64,000 nucleotides of DNA from Clytia hemisphaerica (lineage: Eukaryota > Cnidaria > Hydrozoa > Leptothecata > Clytiidae): the NCBI GenBank assembly GCA_902728285.1, contig CACVBU010000971.1, forward strand, positions 1,472,106 to 1,536,105. Direction: 5' to 3'. Of this stretch, positions 47,891 to 60,300 are shown piece after piece (position 1 is the stretch's first letter; each line of letters opens with the position of its first letter). A program made the translations under genes and the position numbers. The notes beneath the pieces are model-generated. The model had not been told where the DNA came from and did no database searches. It was given only the letters and a program-made list of their open reading frames with translations.

Positions 47891-50690
47891 TTTACAGACC
47901 AGCAAGAAGAGACGAAAATGAAAATTTGGAAGACTTGAATTTATATTTTTTTGTGTATCATGTTAGTTAAATTTTAGTTTCGTAAAAACGGTAATTTTTT
48001 TTGTGAGTGAAAAACCTCATAACAACCATCCCAAAATATTTTTTAGTAACTTATTAGTAAATTCTTATGACAATTATTTTGATAGGCCTGACTTTATACA
48101 ATATCTTTCTTTTAAATCTTTCTAATTGTTTTGTACTGTTTTAGTTTGGTAACATTTTTCCTTTTTTTTAGTCGTATACTATTTATATATCAGTCAATCT
48201 TACAATTATCATACTTCATGACATTTTTGCTATCCTTACACTTACATTTTGTAATAAACTTGACGCTGACAAACCTTATGACCAAGGCACTCAGGAAAAA
48301 TTGGGAAAGGGGACGTGCCGCTGGTCAGGGTCCCTTTTTTAGGCTCTGAAGATATCTGTACACCGTCCCAAATTTACTAATTTTTAACATATGTATCTGA
48401 CAGGGTCGTCTTTTGGCTATTTTGGATAATTTTCAGGGTGGAAATGGGAGAATTTTTTCGATTTTCCTTCCAACAGGGTCTCAAATTTACCAAACATTCA
48501 TATCTGATAGGGTCCACTTTTCAAACTCCATCGGCACGTCCCCGTCGGCCTCAAGGTCAGTGCCCCCCCCCCCTGGGGGACCAAGTTTAATTTGACAATT
48601 ACTAGTACTTCTAAAAACCAAAACATTTTCAAATCGTGACGAACAACAACCAATTTTTTTGCAACCTTATTTGTTTATGTCTAAGCAACATTATTATTTT
48701 TTAATTTTTAGGGGTTTCGTTCGAATTGTTTTCTTGTTCTGTACTGTGTATCTTACATCGAAAACGTAATTATTTTTATACTCATTTATTTCAATATTAA
48801 ATTCCTTTAGGACAAAATCTAGGAGTTGGATTTATTTTTGTATTATTTTCCACAATTTTTGCCCTTTTTTCTTCTACAAAAGTAACAAGTCAATCATATT
48901 TTTGTGTATACTGAACTCTTAGAGATGATAAAACTTTCCAGTTTAAAAATTTCGTTGTCGTTTTTGCTTTTCAATACACTCTTCTCGAAATACACAAGAT
49001 AATTGTGGACCCAAAATATTGTTGCCAAGATACTCCAGCTTTTGCGGATTTGTAAACTGTCTTTTGACTTGACCCTCATCTAAAGTACAAAAAAAAGCGT
49101 GTATGTTAATGGGCCATTTCATTTTATATCCATACAGGGTGGGGGCGAACATTTCCAGAGGATAATCCGAGAAAATTTATAGGGGTGTTTATTCAATTTT
49201 CCAAGGCGGTAAAAAGTTATTCTAAAATTTCCAGAGATTCCCAGCGCATTGTCATTTTGAAAATGAGACCTGCAATGATGTTGATTTATCTCGAGAAGTG
49301 TCGGAAAAAAGCAGAGAAAGAACCTGTGAGGAAATTTTTGTTAGATTCCTCCAGCTATATGATCTGGTACATATACTTTCATAATTTCTCTTCAAACTTT
49401 TCTTTTACATCTCAAATCTTGTCTTTCATCAAACTTAAAGCTTGGGTTTTATAATCAAATCGATTGGGACTTTGACCATATTTAGGGCCGAACACACTGT
49501 AACCTGAGTTGTTTGTTATACGTTAACTGACCATATTCAAACCTCGTTTCGTCATAATCATAGTTTTTTTTAGCTTGATAGAAATCCTCTAATTGCTCAG
49601 TAAAACACGAATTAAATCATGAATATATAAAGTATACACGCTGTTGAAATTCTGCATTTCTGAGTTGAAAAATGTTGATAAAATATATTGCAAACTTGTG
49701 AAAAAATTCGTGAATAATTCTTTTGTGAATTACGAGTAATGTTCAAGCTCTATACTATCGGATATTTCATACCAAGTTTGAAATACAGGCGGCAACGAAG
49801 CTCGCTTCAAAGAGACAATAAAACATCTATTTTAGAAAACGCCAAAGGCGAAACAATTATTGACGTGACTAAAGGTTCAATCACTAAAACCGAACTTGGA
49901 AAGCTTGGAAAATATACCCTTAAGGGATGCAAGTATGGTCATTTACCTTGAGTGCCCCCCCCCCCTTAATCACGCAAACCGTTTGGGGGCTATTTAATAG
50001 ATTTTCATCCCTTCAGAATGTCATCTTATTTCTATCATTTTAGTGCTAAAAAGTATGAAAAATACGGAAATCGTTTATGGTATATGATATCACTAGATTT
50101 TGCTTTGAACAAGAATGTATACAAGTATATCGATTGGAAGTTTTGACTTGAGAGACGAATACATTAAAACTTCAATAACAGCAGATAGAAGAAATGAAAT
50201 ATGATCAGTTTTCCATTTTGTAAGGAACAGATGAATCAATACTAATCAAATAAAGGTATGATAATTTCTTTGGACAGTAACTTGTCTTATTCTTATCGAT
50301 TTCGTGTACCTCTCTTACCCAGTTTCCTGAGAGAATATAGCCCTGATAAATTCGCCAGGGGGAGTTTTTCGGGAGATGGGGTTAATGTGTGTAAGCAGTT
50401 TTAGGTCTGTCTGAGTCTTTGGTTATGCTTGAGACTCTTAATTCAATTTCAAGATTGACTTTTATCTTCACTGTCTTCTTTCTTTAACGCTTGCGCCTAT
50501 TTCGTCGTGTTTTGATTCCTCGCGCAACTCTTGCTACCATTTTAAATAAAATATCGTGTGAGCGTTGCTGATCAGATGTAAGTTCTCCCAACTTTTTTTT
50601 ATTTTAAATAGATTGATAAATTATCGCGTGAAGTCACGTGGGAAAACAATAAAATGTTATGATTTCACCATTTCATAGAGATTAAGTTGA
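47891..50690. other. Intergenic region between the ferlin and the METTL27-like gene
   Basis: No gene recognised. An AATAAA at about 48252 could serve the ferlin transcript. A C-tract element occupies about 48309-48590, and another C tract without clear partners lies at 49953-49965. Short ORFs here are unconvincing. Confidence 0.5.
48309..48590. mobile_element. C-tract element with CTGACAGGGTC repeats, left end truncated
   Basis: GGGGACGTGCCGCTGG at 48309 is mirrored near 48530-48543 (CATCGGCACGTCCCC); beyond that the right end reaches a 13-C tract and GGGGGACC. AGGGTC-type words recur between. The left G tract is missing. Confidence 0.55.
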
Positions 50691-50697
50691 TATATAA
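50691..50697 (+). promoter_or_regulatory. Candidate TATA box of the METTL27-like gene
   Basis: TATATAA lies 78 bp before the start codon, followed at 50720-50745 by pyrimidine-rich TTCTCGTTCAGTTTG that could hold the start site. Position and sequence fit; no further evidence. Confidence 0.45.
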
Positions 50698-50774
50698 CAT
50701 GATATATAGATTTCGCATTATCAAACAGAACACTTCTCGTTCAGTTTGCAAGAGACAGTAGGGAAGCAACAAAG

Positions 50775-51467
50775 ATGGCGGTTGCTACTAAAGGTTACAA
50801 TACAGAACTTACAGCCATCAAGGCAAACAAGGCTTACACCATGGAAGAGGAATATGAAGCACAACAAGAATTATATACAAAATATGCAGAAGATTACGAC
50901 CGTGTCCGATATGACGATGAATATCAAGGGCCTGAACAAGTCTGTGCATTAGCTAACCAGCTGTTAGGTGGGAGAAAAGATGCAAAGATTCTAGACTATG
51001 GTTGTGGAACAGGCTATCTTGTAGACATCCTACTTGATAAGTACGGTTTTGAAAATGTTGATGGTTCGGAGCCTTGTGAAGGACTTCTGAATGTTGGACG
51101 AAGAAATGGGAAAATGAAGAATACGTATGTGTTAGGATCGAATGACGATCATTCAGTGATGGGATCTAAAGTATACGACATCATTCTGGCTGTTGGTGTA
51201 TTTTTCAATACTCCCTCTCATCCAGTCGTTTCTGATATCCCAAAATTATGCGAATTGGTGAAAAGTGGTGGATGGATTGTGCTTAGTACTTGTGATGGCT
51301 ACCTTAAACCTAGGATGATTGAAGAATTCGAGCAGTTAGTTGTTAATGGGCACACAAAGAACTTTACTAAAGAAACTTTTGATGATTATCGAAAAGTAAA
51401 ACCCGAAGAACGAGAAAAAGGAATCACAACTATTAAAGGAGCTCTTATGAAAATGCAAGTGCCTTAA
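50775..51467 (+). CDS. METTL27-like SAM-dependent methyltransferase, intronless
   Basis: A 230-codon single exon from ATG (context AAGATGG) to TAA. The N-terminal YTKYAEDYDRV is the usual lead-in of small Rossmann-fold methyltransferases. Motif I is ILDYGCGTG (residues 72-80), motif II VDGSEP (95-100), then DIILAVGVFF and the post-motif SGGWIVLSTCDGYL. Length and pattern match the METTL27 (WBSCR27) family, which is expanded in cnidarians and other marine invertebrates. The substrate is not known. The absence of introns amid intron-rich neighbours suggests retroposition or an old intronless family. An upstream TATA box fits an active gene. Confidence 0.9.
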   Translation: MAVATKGYNTELTAIKANKAYTMEEEYEAQQELYTKYAEDYDRVRYDDEYQGPEQVCALANQLLGGRKDAKILDYGCGTGYLVDILLDKYGFENVDGSEPCEGLLNVGRRNGKMKNTYVLGSNDDHSVMGSKVYDIILAVGVFFNTPSHPVVSDIPKLCELVKSGGWIVLSTCDGYLKPRMIEEFEQLVVNGHTKNFTKETFDDYRKVKPEEREKGITTIKGALMKMQVP

Positions 51468-52009
51468 GGATGTATACAGTATTTTAAATTGTAGGCAATG
51501 TTTTAATTTTTATGAATAGTTTTTTTTCCCGGTAACGGTTGGAAAAACGGTGCACTGCAATGTTCCGAAACCGAATCGGCGTTTGTAGTAAAAGTATTTG
51601 AAAATTATATCCAAACATCAAAAATTGATACAACACGAAACACATTAACAACAGAATTACCAGGGAATGTTGTGAATATTGATTCATAGTCATCGTCTTT
51701 TAAGAGTGTTCTTATAAAAAAGCGTGTTTTCAAAAAGTTGTGAAGAAATTCTTGAAATAATTTTCCTTGATTGCTTTTTAACTTTTAGTCTATGTATCTA
51801 ATTGGAAAGCATGCATTTAAACACAATAGTAGAATAGGAGAAGCTTATATAGGCGTAATTGCCTTTAATCTAATCTGAGCGCGGGGATTATGATTAATTA
51901 TACTATAGATAATTGGTCTGCTTCAGAATAGACAAAGGGGGACAAACAGCTGTCCGAGAGATTCTAGCTTTTTATAACAATTAAAGTAAAGGCTTTGGGA
52001 CACGACAAG

Positions 52010-52160
52010 ATGAAAAGAGTCTTTTACCGATACCGGGATGGTTTTAAAATACCGATTGCCGATCAAATCTTTCTCCTAATACCGATTTACCGATATAAAA
52101 AAAGGCCAAGATCGATGTACCGATATCCTGGACGCTCTCCCCCCCCCCACTTTTTGGTAG
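52010..52160. repeat. TACCGAT repeat block ending in a C tract
   Basis: TACCGAT or CCGAT occurs about seven times within 130 bp and the block ends in TCTCCCCCCCCCCC. The layout is that of the other C-tract elements; the left end is not found. Confidence 0.55.
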
Positions 52161-53436
52161 GCCATGTCATACGTTTTTAAGAGTTACTATTTTAAGCTGG
52201 TTTGAGACCAAATCTAACCACAAAATAATTTTTTCCCCAATTAGATATCGTTTTAAGGCGTTTTGAGGGTGTAAAAAGTGAAAAAAATTTCTTCGTCGCC
52301 CAACCATGGTGGGCGACATTTTTTTCCAAAATGTTGGCTCCCTGACTCAAAATGGCTCGCCGGGGCTAATGTTTAGAATCTGTAAGTATAAAGATCACTG
52401 CAAATCGAAAGATAATTTTGTACAAATTTCGCTTTTTCTACTATTCTAAGGTTGCCTATGTTCTTAAGAAATTTCAGCTGAAATGTTTTGATAATAAAAA
52501 GTGTCCATTTCATCAATTCGATTGTCTTGTCGCTCAAGCTTATTCCTGCACGGTGTGAGTCTTAAATGCTTTCTGTTGCAATGAGCGGTGAGCTACTCAT
52601 GGAACGATATCAAAGATATTGGAGAGACCTCGAGCTCCTGCCTGTCTTTTGTTCGTTATTGCATGCATCAGAGTCGTTTTCATTTTTAAGCTGTTCCCAT
52701 GGTAACTATTTAATAACATTGCTTAACTTTTAATAACATTGCTTATTAAGTATTAATGTCATTTGCTAAAGTTAAAGCTACAAGATTATATCTGTGGGAT
52801 CAGATAAGATTAGAGGATAACATCTTTGAAATATGATCCATGAGCGAAACTTTAGATTTTTTTGGTTTCGAGTGCTTTGTTCTGAACGCGCAAAATTCAA
52901 AAGGTGCTCTTGTTATTGCACAGTTTCAAAATAACATTGAACCTGATAACAGCTGGTCATAATTTTCTTACGGGCACGGTAAACTTATGAAGGCCCTTGA
53001 AAATTAACCATCCTGATGAAAATAGTCCTCCCGCGCAAAATTCTATAACAAGAATCTTGTTATGTGCCGGAAAGTCAAAAACTAAATTTTCCTGAAACGG
53101 TGCCCTATTTTTAAACACAATCATTGTCATTCCCAGTCCTTTTAGATGATCCTTACGATTTTGAGATAGCATATTCGTCATATTGTTATGTTTTAACTCA
53201 TCCCTTTAGAGCTTCAGCGTGGTGTGCAGAAAACAATCACAATCTGATCTCAGGTTACATTGAGAATGTGTTTGATGGATTCTTATCTTTCAGAATAAAG
53301 ACATTTGTTTATAAAAACAATATTGCATACGTCATAATGTTGTAAGAAATTGAAAGTTCGGAACAATGTTGTCCATGGGAAACCCCAGTTGAAGGCAGGT
53401 CAACAGAGAACTAGTTGTAATATGATGATGTTTTTT

Positions 53437-53785
53437 CCCGGGGAGGGGGGTACTTAAGCAAAAATGGATGATGGGTATGTGCGGACGATAAGGGTCGGTT
53501 TTTCACCTTTCAAGTCTCTCTAAAGGTCGGAAAAATCAGAAAGTTTTAAATTAGTCTCTCTAAGGGGTGAAAAATTCAAGATTTTTAGGAATTTTTTTTT
53601 TATTTCCAGAGACAGAATTGTAATAAAGTCTCTCTAAGGGTATGACTTTTTTCAAAAATCGAAAAAAAATTTCAAAAAGTCTCTCTAAGGGTCACCTTTT
53701 CAGCAAAAATCAGTCTCTCTAAGGGTCGGTTTTCGGAGATCCTGTCCGCACATACCCCTCATTCGCCAACCCTAGTACCCCCGGG
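53437..53785. mobile_element. CCCGGGG-ended hAT-like MITE with TCTCTAAGGGT repeats
   Basis: Left end CCCGGGGAGGGGGGTACT, right end AGTACCCCCGGG; the inverted match goes on through GGGTATGTGCGGAC. An exact 8-bp direct repeat, TGTTTTTT, flanks it (53429-53436 and 53786-53793), the size typical of hAT transposons. TCTCTAAGGGT or a variant occurs about six times inside in one orientation. Confidence 0.85.
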
Positions 53786-54381
53786 TGTTTTTTGCATTGA
53801 GACACTTAAAAAGTATATGAATACTTTATATTTTTAACAATTTCTCATCACCCATTTAGGCTTCGCTAAAGCGTATGGACCGTTGCAAAGATATTCTCGA
53901 GGTAAATTTTTAAAACATTCATGCTGTGTTAGAAAGTTGTACACCGTTGGAAAGATATTTCCAAGGAGAATAATCTAAAGGATAAAAGATTTTTGAAAAT
54001 TTAAAAATAAAGAAGAGAAATGAAGATGAAAAGATGAAGTTTTTTAATAGTCCGGGAGCCAAATCCTATATCTCCTTAAATAAGCACTTTTGCTTAACCC
54101 AAGATTCTACAGGATAAACTATACATTTTTGGAATCCTCAAATATCCTAGTTTTGGAAATGGTCGGTCCCCAAAGCTAACTCCTGGTCAATTTTTCATAC
54201 TGGGCCCGAGTTTAGGGGGTACTTTTTACCCTTTGTAAGGATTTGTTAAGGAAAATGCCATTCCGGGGATGATATAATTTGCTGTATCTAGTCAATCAGT
54301 TGACCAATTGCTTTGAAACTTTGCAAAAAGTTTCAAGGTAGGCTGATGATTATTTTCGGCAAAAAATTTTGTGAAAAATTA

Positions 54382-54848
54382 TTAATTTCGCCTAGCGAAA
54401 GTATTACGATAGCCTTTCGCGGCGGCGGCGGCGGTGTAATAAAAAATTAGAAAACGAAAGTACTCGATACGGTGGACAAACTCACTAAATTTAATTTACA
54501 AATTACACGCTCGTATAACCACGGACGATTTTCGCGGGTTTTCTTTGGATTACGTCATATATCTTTGTGTCTTTAGATTCACAGTTTGGATCTTTTCTTT
54601 ATTTTCTTGTAAGCATATACTTTATAAGAATCAAATCGACAACTCTTGATAGACTGTGATATATCTTTCGGTAATTAGTTCTTACAAAGTAAACAAGGCA
54701 TGGCACACAATATGAGCATATTTATTTTTCTTGTAAGCATATACTTTATAAGAATCAAATCAATAACTCTTGATAGACTGTGATATACCTTTCGGTAATT
54801 AGTTCTTGCAAAGTAAACAAGAGATGGCACCCAATATGAACATATTTA
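54382..54848. mobile_element. Second copy of the 124-bp-repeat element, only two units
   Basis: The leader (TTAATTTCGCCTAGCGAAAG, GGC run, GGATTACGTCATATATCTTT) matches the element at 17172, followed by just two 124-bp units. The left boundary falls at the same base in both copies, which helps define the element's end. Confidence 0.8.
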
Positions 54849-54911
54849 CATTATCGGGGAAAACTTCGTCGGGAAAAAATATTCGTCACTTGCTGGTAGT
54901 TGGTAAACGCA

Positions 54912-57012
54912 TTAAGGCCGGGGTAAATTTTCGTCGGGGAAAATATTGACTTTTTCCAACCCTTGCGTTTCGACATGATAAACTAAATACAAACCATTGG
55001 CAGTGGTTGCCAGGTCTCCAATTTCTTCGCTGGATGCTTCACAGCAAATGAAAGTCAACAATTCCATTTCCTCTCCACTGTATGATCGCAACAAGAGCGC
55101 TAAACATGATTGAATGGTGCCCGAAAATGAAGATTCTCTTTCTTGTCGATGGCATCTCAGTTTCATTGCAACTGAAACCTAAAAGGTAGGCGTTTAAAGG
55201 TTTTGATTTTAAATAAGAGTGATATCATTTTCTTACTCATCAATTTTAATTCACAAGCTTTTTCATATTGGATTGACACGGATGTGGAGCAAGATTGGCC
55301 AGAAAGGGGAACAAAGAAACATTTTTTTGCTTATATCAGCATAATATAACAATAGGGAGACACTGTCATGATATGAAATATGTGTCTATATGAAACAGGA
55401 ACACTTATGTAAAAATAAAACCTTTAAGAACAGATTCAGAATGTGATGATATCATGTTTCCGCTTCAGGGCTCGAAATATTAAGTAATCGGTGTTGTATT
55501 AAGGAAAGAAACAGACTACCTAGGCATTATTCAGACTGATACGTTGTATGTAATGTACTAATAATTCTTCCATTTTCGTCAAAAGAAAAAGACAATTGGC
55601 AGACCAAACCACACAGTAGATACTTAAATGTGAACTGACAACCACTTTAGATGTCCAGGTTTACCAGTACAAGACCGTGACAAGAATTGGGCGATCCCGG
55701 ATGATGCTGTTATATGGAATTGACAAAGGTACAATATTTGATAGTTGATAAAGAAATAACATACCAATATTTGTTCATGATCACACTGTACAATTACATT
55801 ATCGTTCGAGGTCAAAACAGTTATCAATGTATTTACAAATCTCTCAATGGTCACATCAAAGTTCGGCGAAGACTTGATTTGACCAACAGCTTGGGAGATG
55901 TTGGAATCAAGCTTGCTAGCACACGATCTCTTGTATTGTTCGATTCTTAAAATGTCACGTTTGATAAAAGAGCCAGTGTTATATGGATCTAGCTTGACTG
56001 CATTGGTTTTTTCCTGGTCATCGAGTAAACAATCGAGTCCAATAAGTAAATAGATTAGAGATTCTCCCTGGTCATGATTAGCTGTTAGCTCCAATATCGA
56101 TGTTAGATTGTTAAAGAAGAGTTGAACATTTTTGGAACAGTAGTTCAAAGTGCAACTTGCAATGAAATTTGGGCAATACTCGGTGAACGTGTATTTGATT
56201 AAGGCTTGCCGAAGCTGATGATGGTTCTGAGGAGCTTTGTTGAATTTCTCACATAAATGGTTTACCAATTTGTACTTTTTCGATTCTGGCAGCAAAAATA
56301 ATACCTGCGAAATGAAAAGGAAAAATAAGCATACAAATAATCATCTTGTGGAAACAACAAAAATTATAAAAATACCTAAAACAATTGTCTTACTCTCAAG
56401 CTACAAGCATTTATATCACTTTGAAGTTTACCATTTCAAGTACGGTTTGAAAATTTGCGCACTTGAAGATTAAAACCTGAACAAAGCGTTGATACAATGG
56501 AGTCTTCATAACTCGAACACGCACGGGAAACGCAAATTTGTTTAGAGTAAAGTAAATTTCGATTAATGGAGTATGGTTTATAAGGCACTGTTAACCAAGG
56601 GGACCATGAAACTTACTTGAGTTAAGGAGACATTCGAGTAATAGAGGTTCGAGTTAAAGACACCCCACTGTATAAAAAAAGAAACACCCTTATTCGGGGA
56701 AGGGATAATTGAAATAAAAGAAACAGTCACCTGTACAAAGTCATCTTCAATATTCAATATTTCAACAATCTGGCAGACATCGTGTGTCTCCAAGTTACCA
56801 TGACAACCGAAACCAAATGTTTGACTGTGTTTATTTGATGAAGAAAATGACCAGCTTTTCAGTAACCAAATGATGAAAGACTTTTGTTGATTGGTATCTT
56901 TACTTATGGAAAACGTGTTCTTTATTTCGATGCATACTTCTTTCAGGTTTTCTTCATTCGATTTTGATAGCAAGTGTAAACACAGAGCTTTGATTTCATT
57001 TGATAAATTCAT
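54912..57012 (-). CDS. Three-exon gene of unknown function, 362 residues
   Basis: Exons 57012-56731, 56304-55765 and 55178-54912, all splicing in phase 0 with GT-AG introns, give an unbroken 362-residue protein. It is largely helical in appearance with many Leu/Ile/Cys (IIWLLKSWSF, FFNNLTSILELTA, SLIYLLIGLDCLL), no signal peptide and no clear TM helix. I do not recognise the family; a helical-repeat scaffold subunit is possible. A splice acceptor (TATTTTTCAG, ending at 57033) lies 20 nt before the ATG, and the TMEM223 stop is 327 bp upstream on the same strand. The reading frame stays open back to that acceptor, so an upstream coding exon cannot be excluded. Confidence 0.75.
55196..55425 (-). 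mobile_element. AAAGGTTTT-ended MITE, copy 2
   Basis: Inverse-orientation relative of 30434-30647, sharing GATGAGTAAG, ATATCACTCTTATT and TTGCTCCACATCC. It lies in the second intron of the unknown minus-strand gene, right at the acceptor of exon 3. Confidence 0.75.
56495..56670. mobile_element. TA-flanked pogo-like MITE (176 bp)
   Basis: Ends CAATGGAGTCTTCATAACTC and the reverse complement of CAGTGGGGTGTCTTTAACTC, with TA on both sides. TTCGA/TCGAA words recur inside. It lies in intron 1 of the unknown gene. Confidence 0.75.
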
Positions 57013-57031
57013 ATTTTTTTTGAATAAATTG

Positions 57032-57047
57032 TCTGAAAAATAAAAAC
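57032..57047 (-). other. Splice acceptor just before the start codon of the unknown gene
   Basis: Reading the minus strand, TTTTTATTTTTCAG is followed by 20 nt and then ATG. It could close a 5'-UTR intron or receive a spliced leader. Confidence 0.5.
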
Positions 57048-57338
57048 TATATCAGCAAGGATGTCGAAACAAGGATTGCATAGCTAATTTAAGCGGGAAT
57101 TTGATGCCAAAAATTTTTTAGTCTTTCGTGAACCTTTAAATGCCCAATTTTAATTTGTCTTATTAGTTCTCATAACAATTAGCTGTGGTTCCGTACTCAA
57201 ATTTCAAAATCTTGGGTTATGGTATTTTCTTATAAAACAAAAAACGAAAAAATATACAATAAAATCAAAAAAGTAAAAATTTCTATTTAAAAAATAATAC
57301 TTATTCAAAATTCCTTGACTATCTTTAAAATAATTGTG

Positions 57339-60300
57339 TCATTTTTTGACCTGTCCGAAATTTCTACTTATACCAACTGTCCGATCGAAGAGTGTAGGTT
57401 GTAGAAAATGTCCACTTTTGTCGACCAAGAAATGAAAACGATGACTCTTCAACTTCAACGGGATGTTACCAGCTTGCGCTGAAAATGAAAAAATGTGCAG
57501 TAAGTCTCGCTAATTCAAACTCGAACGAGGAGTCTATTTTGTTCGAATTATAGAAAGATTCGGATTATTGAAAGTATTTCACGAGGGTTTCTCCTTGACG
57601 GGGAATGAAGAAAAGTTCGAATTATAGAAAGAGTTTGAATTAAAGAAAGATTCGAATAATAGAAGTTTGAATGAACAAAAGTCCACTGTAATTCAATTTA
57701 GTGTTGTCGTTGGATTCATACATCTCTACGAAACTGCAGTTAGTAAAGAACAATTCGTTAAGAAACAAAGAAATAATAAAATATAAAAGTAAAATCCTCA
57801 TAATCATGCGAGGCTTTATGACGTATACTTAATACTTTAATCTCAAAAACATATTCAATTATCTTGGGAATTGAATATCTATTGATCAAACAGTTAATTT
57901 TAATCTTACTTCAATCATTCTAAACCCACTTTAGATAATGTATTTTGAGGACTTTACTTTATGAAAAATGTCCGCTTTTTGAGACACACTGTAAATGTCA
58001 GTACAGCACAATGATCTTGTGACTTTTTGATTTTGTTTCGGAGGTAATAAGCATACACGATCGGTAAATGGAGCTGAATACTGCCACAAACTCAATATCT
58101 ATATAGCTGAGAAGTAACAAAAAACGAGAAGAAATGTACACAGGAAACAGTAAATCTAACTTGTGCGCTGTTGAATGGCTGAGACTTCAGTAATGGGCGT
58201 GATCGTTTTGAAGGGTGTTCCTACGGGCGTAATTGTATTGATTAAAACATTCGAGCTGTTCTTCATCAATGTGATGGATGTTACTGATCTAGAAAAGGAG
58301 AATATATTGCAAATAAACTTATTCATTCGAAGTACGAAACCCATATAATAGTCATTTTTTGAGTTCAGTAGGTCTTTCGTAAGAAAATTCCCTTGAGGTT
58401 GAAACTTCACGAATCTTATGAGGATTTGGTAATTTGGGGCAATAACGAGAATAAGATAAGAATTCGCTGATTACACGTGAGAGTTGATACGGGATGCGAG
58501 AGAGTTGTCAGGACAAAATAGTCTCAGATGATGGCCACCTAAAACCACAGGCGGGGGTGCAAAAAAACATCATTTGAATATAGAATCATTTCAATAATCA
58601 AACAAACCTAAGTGACAAGACACAAATGGTCACCAACATAGCAGTGGATGTACCAATCACAAACAATGAGAATCCAGCACGATACTAAGAAACAGAACAA
58701 TTGAAATGACCTCTATAATGGAATCAATGGAATCAAGTCTAATGTTGTGACGAGCGACTTTCAGTCTCGTCTAATAACAAAATCTGACGACAAATTCATT
58801 CCTCGACCAAGTAAAGTTATTGTATCATTAACTTACGTCGAATTTGTGCTTTCCAATAGGGAATACTTTTATTGTATAATATCTTTATTGTATAAATTCA
58901 TTCAGCTATGGCTGTATAACTTTTTGTGCCTTTTTACGTCAAAAAGTAGTCAGACTGGTCAAATAATAACAATGGAATGAAGAAACCTTCCAATCAGCTA
59001 ATGGTAGACGTGTGCTTCCTTCTTTCCTTTTCTCCGACCTACAAAAAAAAGTTCAAAATCTAAATTCCTATACAATATAGGCATATAGGTATCATTCATA
59101 AGCTAATCGATGAACAGTTAACCGCAAAGGAGAGTCCAGGGCGGCATTGCAAAAGCGGAGAAAAAGATCGCCGCGGACAAAAAGAAAACAGGAGACGAAA
59201 ACTAGTTTGATATGTTTTGACGTCAATTTTTGGCGATTTCGACACATTTAATTAAAATGTTTGTAACTTTTCGAAAAATTGTTTTCTGAGAATGAAATTT
59301 TGAGAAGTGCTCAGAGTTATGCTAAAGATTGCCTGTACCAAATTTCAAGTCAATAGACCCACAAAAACAAGCTACGTCAAAAAATGAATTTTATGGACAC
59401 TTTTTTTGGACTACCCAGTATAACGTCAATACAACGTTTATAACGTCAATACAACGTTAATGTAATATCCATAGCAACCATAAAAACGAGTCCACCCCAC
59501 TTGTTAATTTTTCGATTTTTTACCAACCTCCCTGGACCTTATTAGGACCTCTTCCGTTTAGTAATTTTTGAAAATATTTTCAGATTTCACCCCCTCCCCT
59601 GTTTATTAGGGACCTGAGAGTATATCGTTTCAAATGACAAGAGCTTCAAATTCAAAGATGTGAAAATTAAAGAAAAGGATTCTTACTCATCAATGCGTAT
59701 CCAACTAAAGAAGGCAGGCATGCTTTGAAACATGACTAAACTCATGTAACCAGTCACGAAAAAAATAAGGTTTTCTTACTCATCAATGCGTATCCAACTA
59801 AAGAAGGCAGGCATGCTTTGAAACATGACTAAACTCATGTAACCAGTCACGAAAAAAACGAGGCTTTCTTACTCATCAATGCGTATCCAACTAAAGAAGG
59901 CAGGCATGCTTTGAAACATGACTAAACTCATTTAACCAGTCACGAAAAAAATAAAGTTTTCTTACTCATCAATGCGTATCCAACTAAAGAAGGCAGGCAT
60001 GCTTTGAAACATGACTAAACTCATGTAACCAGTCACGAAAAAAACGAGGCTTTCTTACTCATCAATGCGTATCCAACTAAAGAAGGCAGGCATACTTTAA
60101 AACATTACTGTACTCATGTAACCAGTCACGAAAAAAATAAGGTTTTCTTACTCATCAATGGGTATCCAGCTAAAGAAGGCAGGCATGCTTTGAAACATGA
60201 CTAAACTCATGTAACCAGTCACGAAAAAAACGAGGCTTACTTACTCATCAATGGGTATCCAACTAAAGAAGGCAGGCATATTTTGAAACATGACTAAACT

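Larger units (their letters stand above)
51468..54381. other. Intergenic region rich in short elements
   Basis: No gene recognised. It contains a TACCGAT-repeat block (52010-52160), the 8-bp-flanked element at 53437-53785 and a GTCCxxxxAGC-rich stretch at about 54040-54240. ORFs at 52957-53345 match nothing known to me. Confidence 0.5.
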
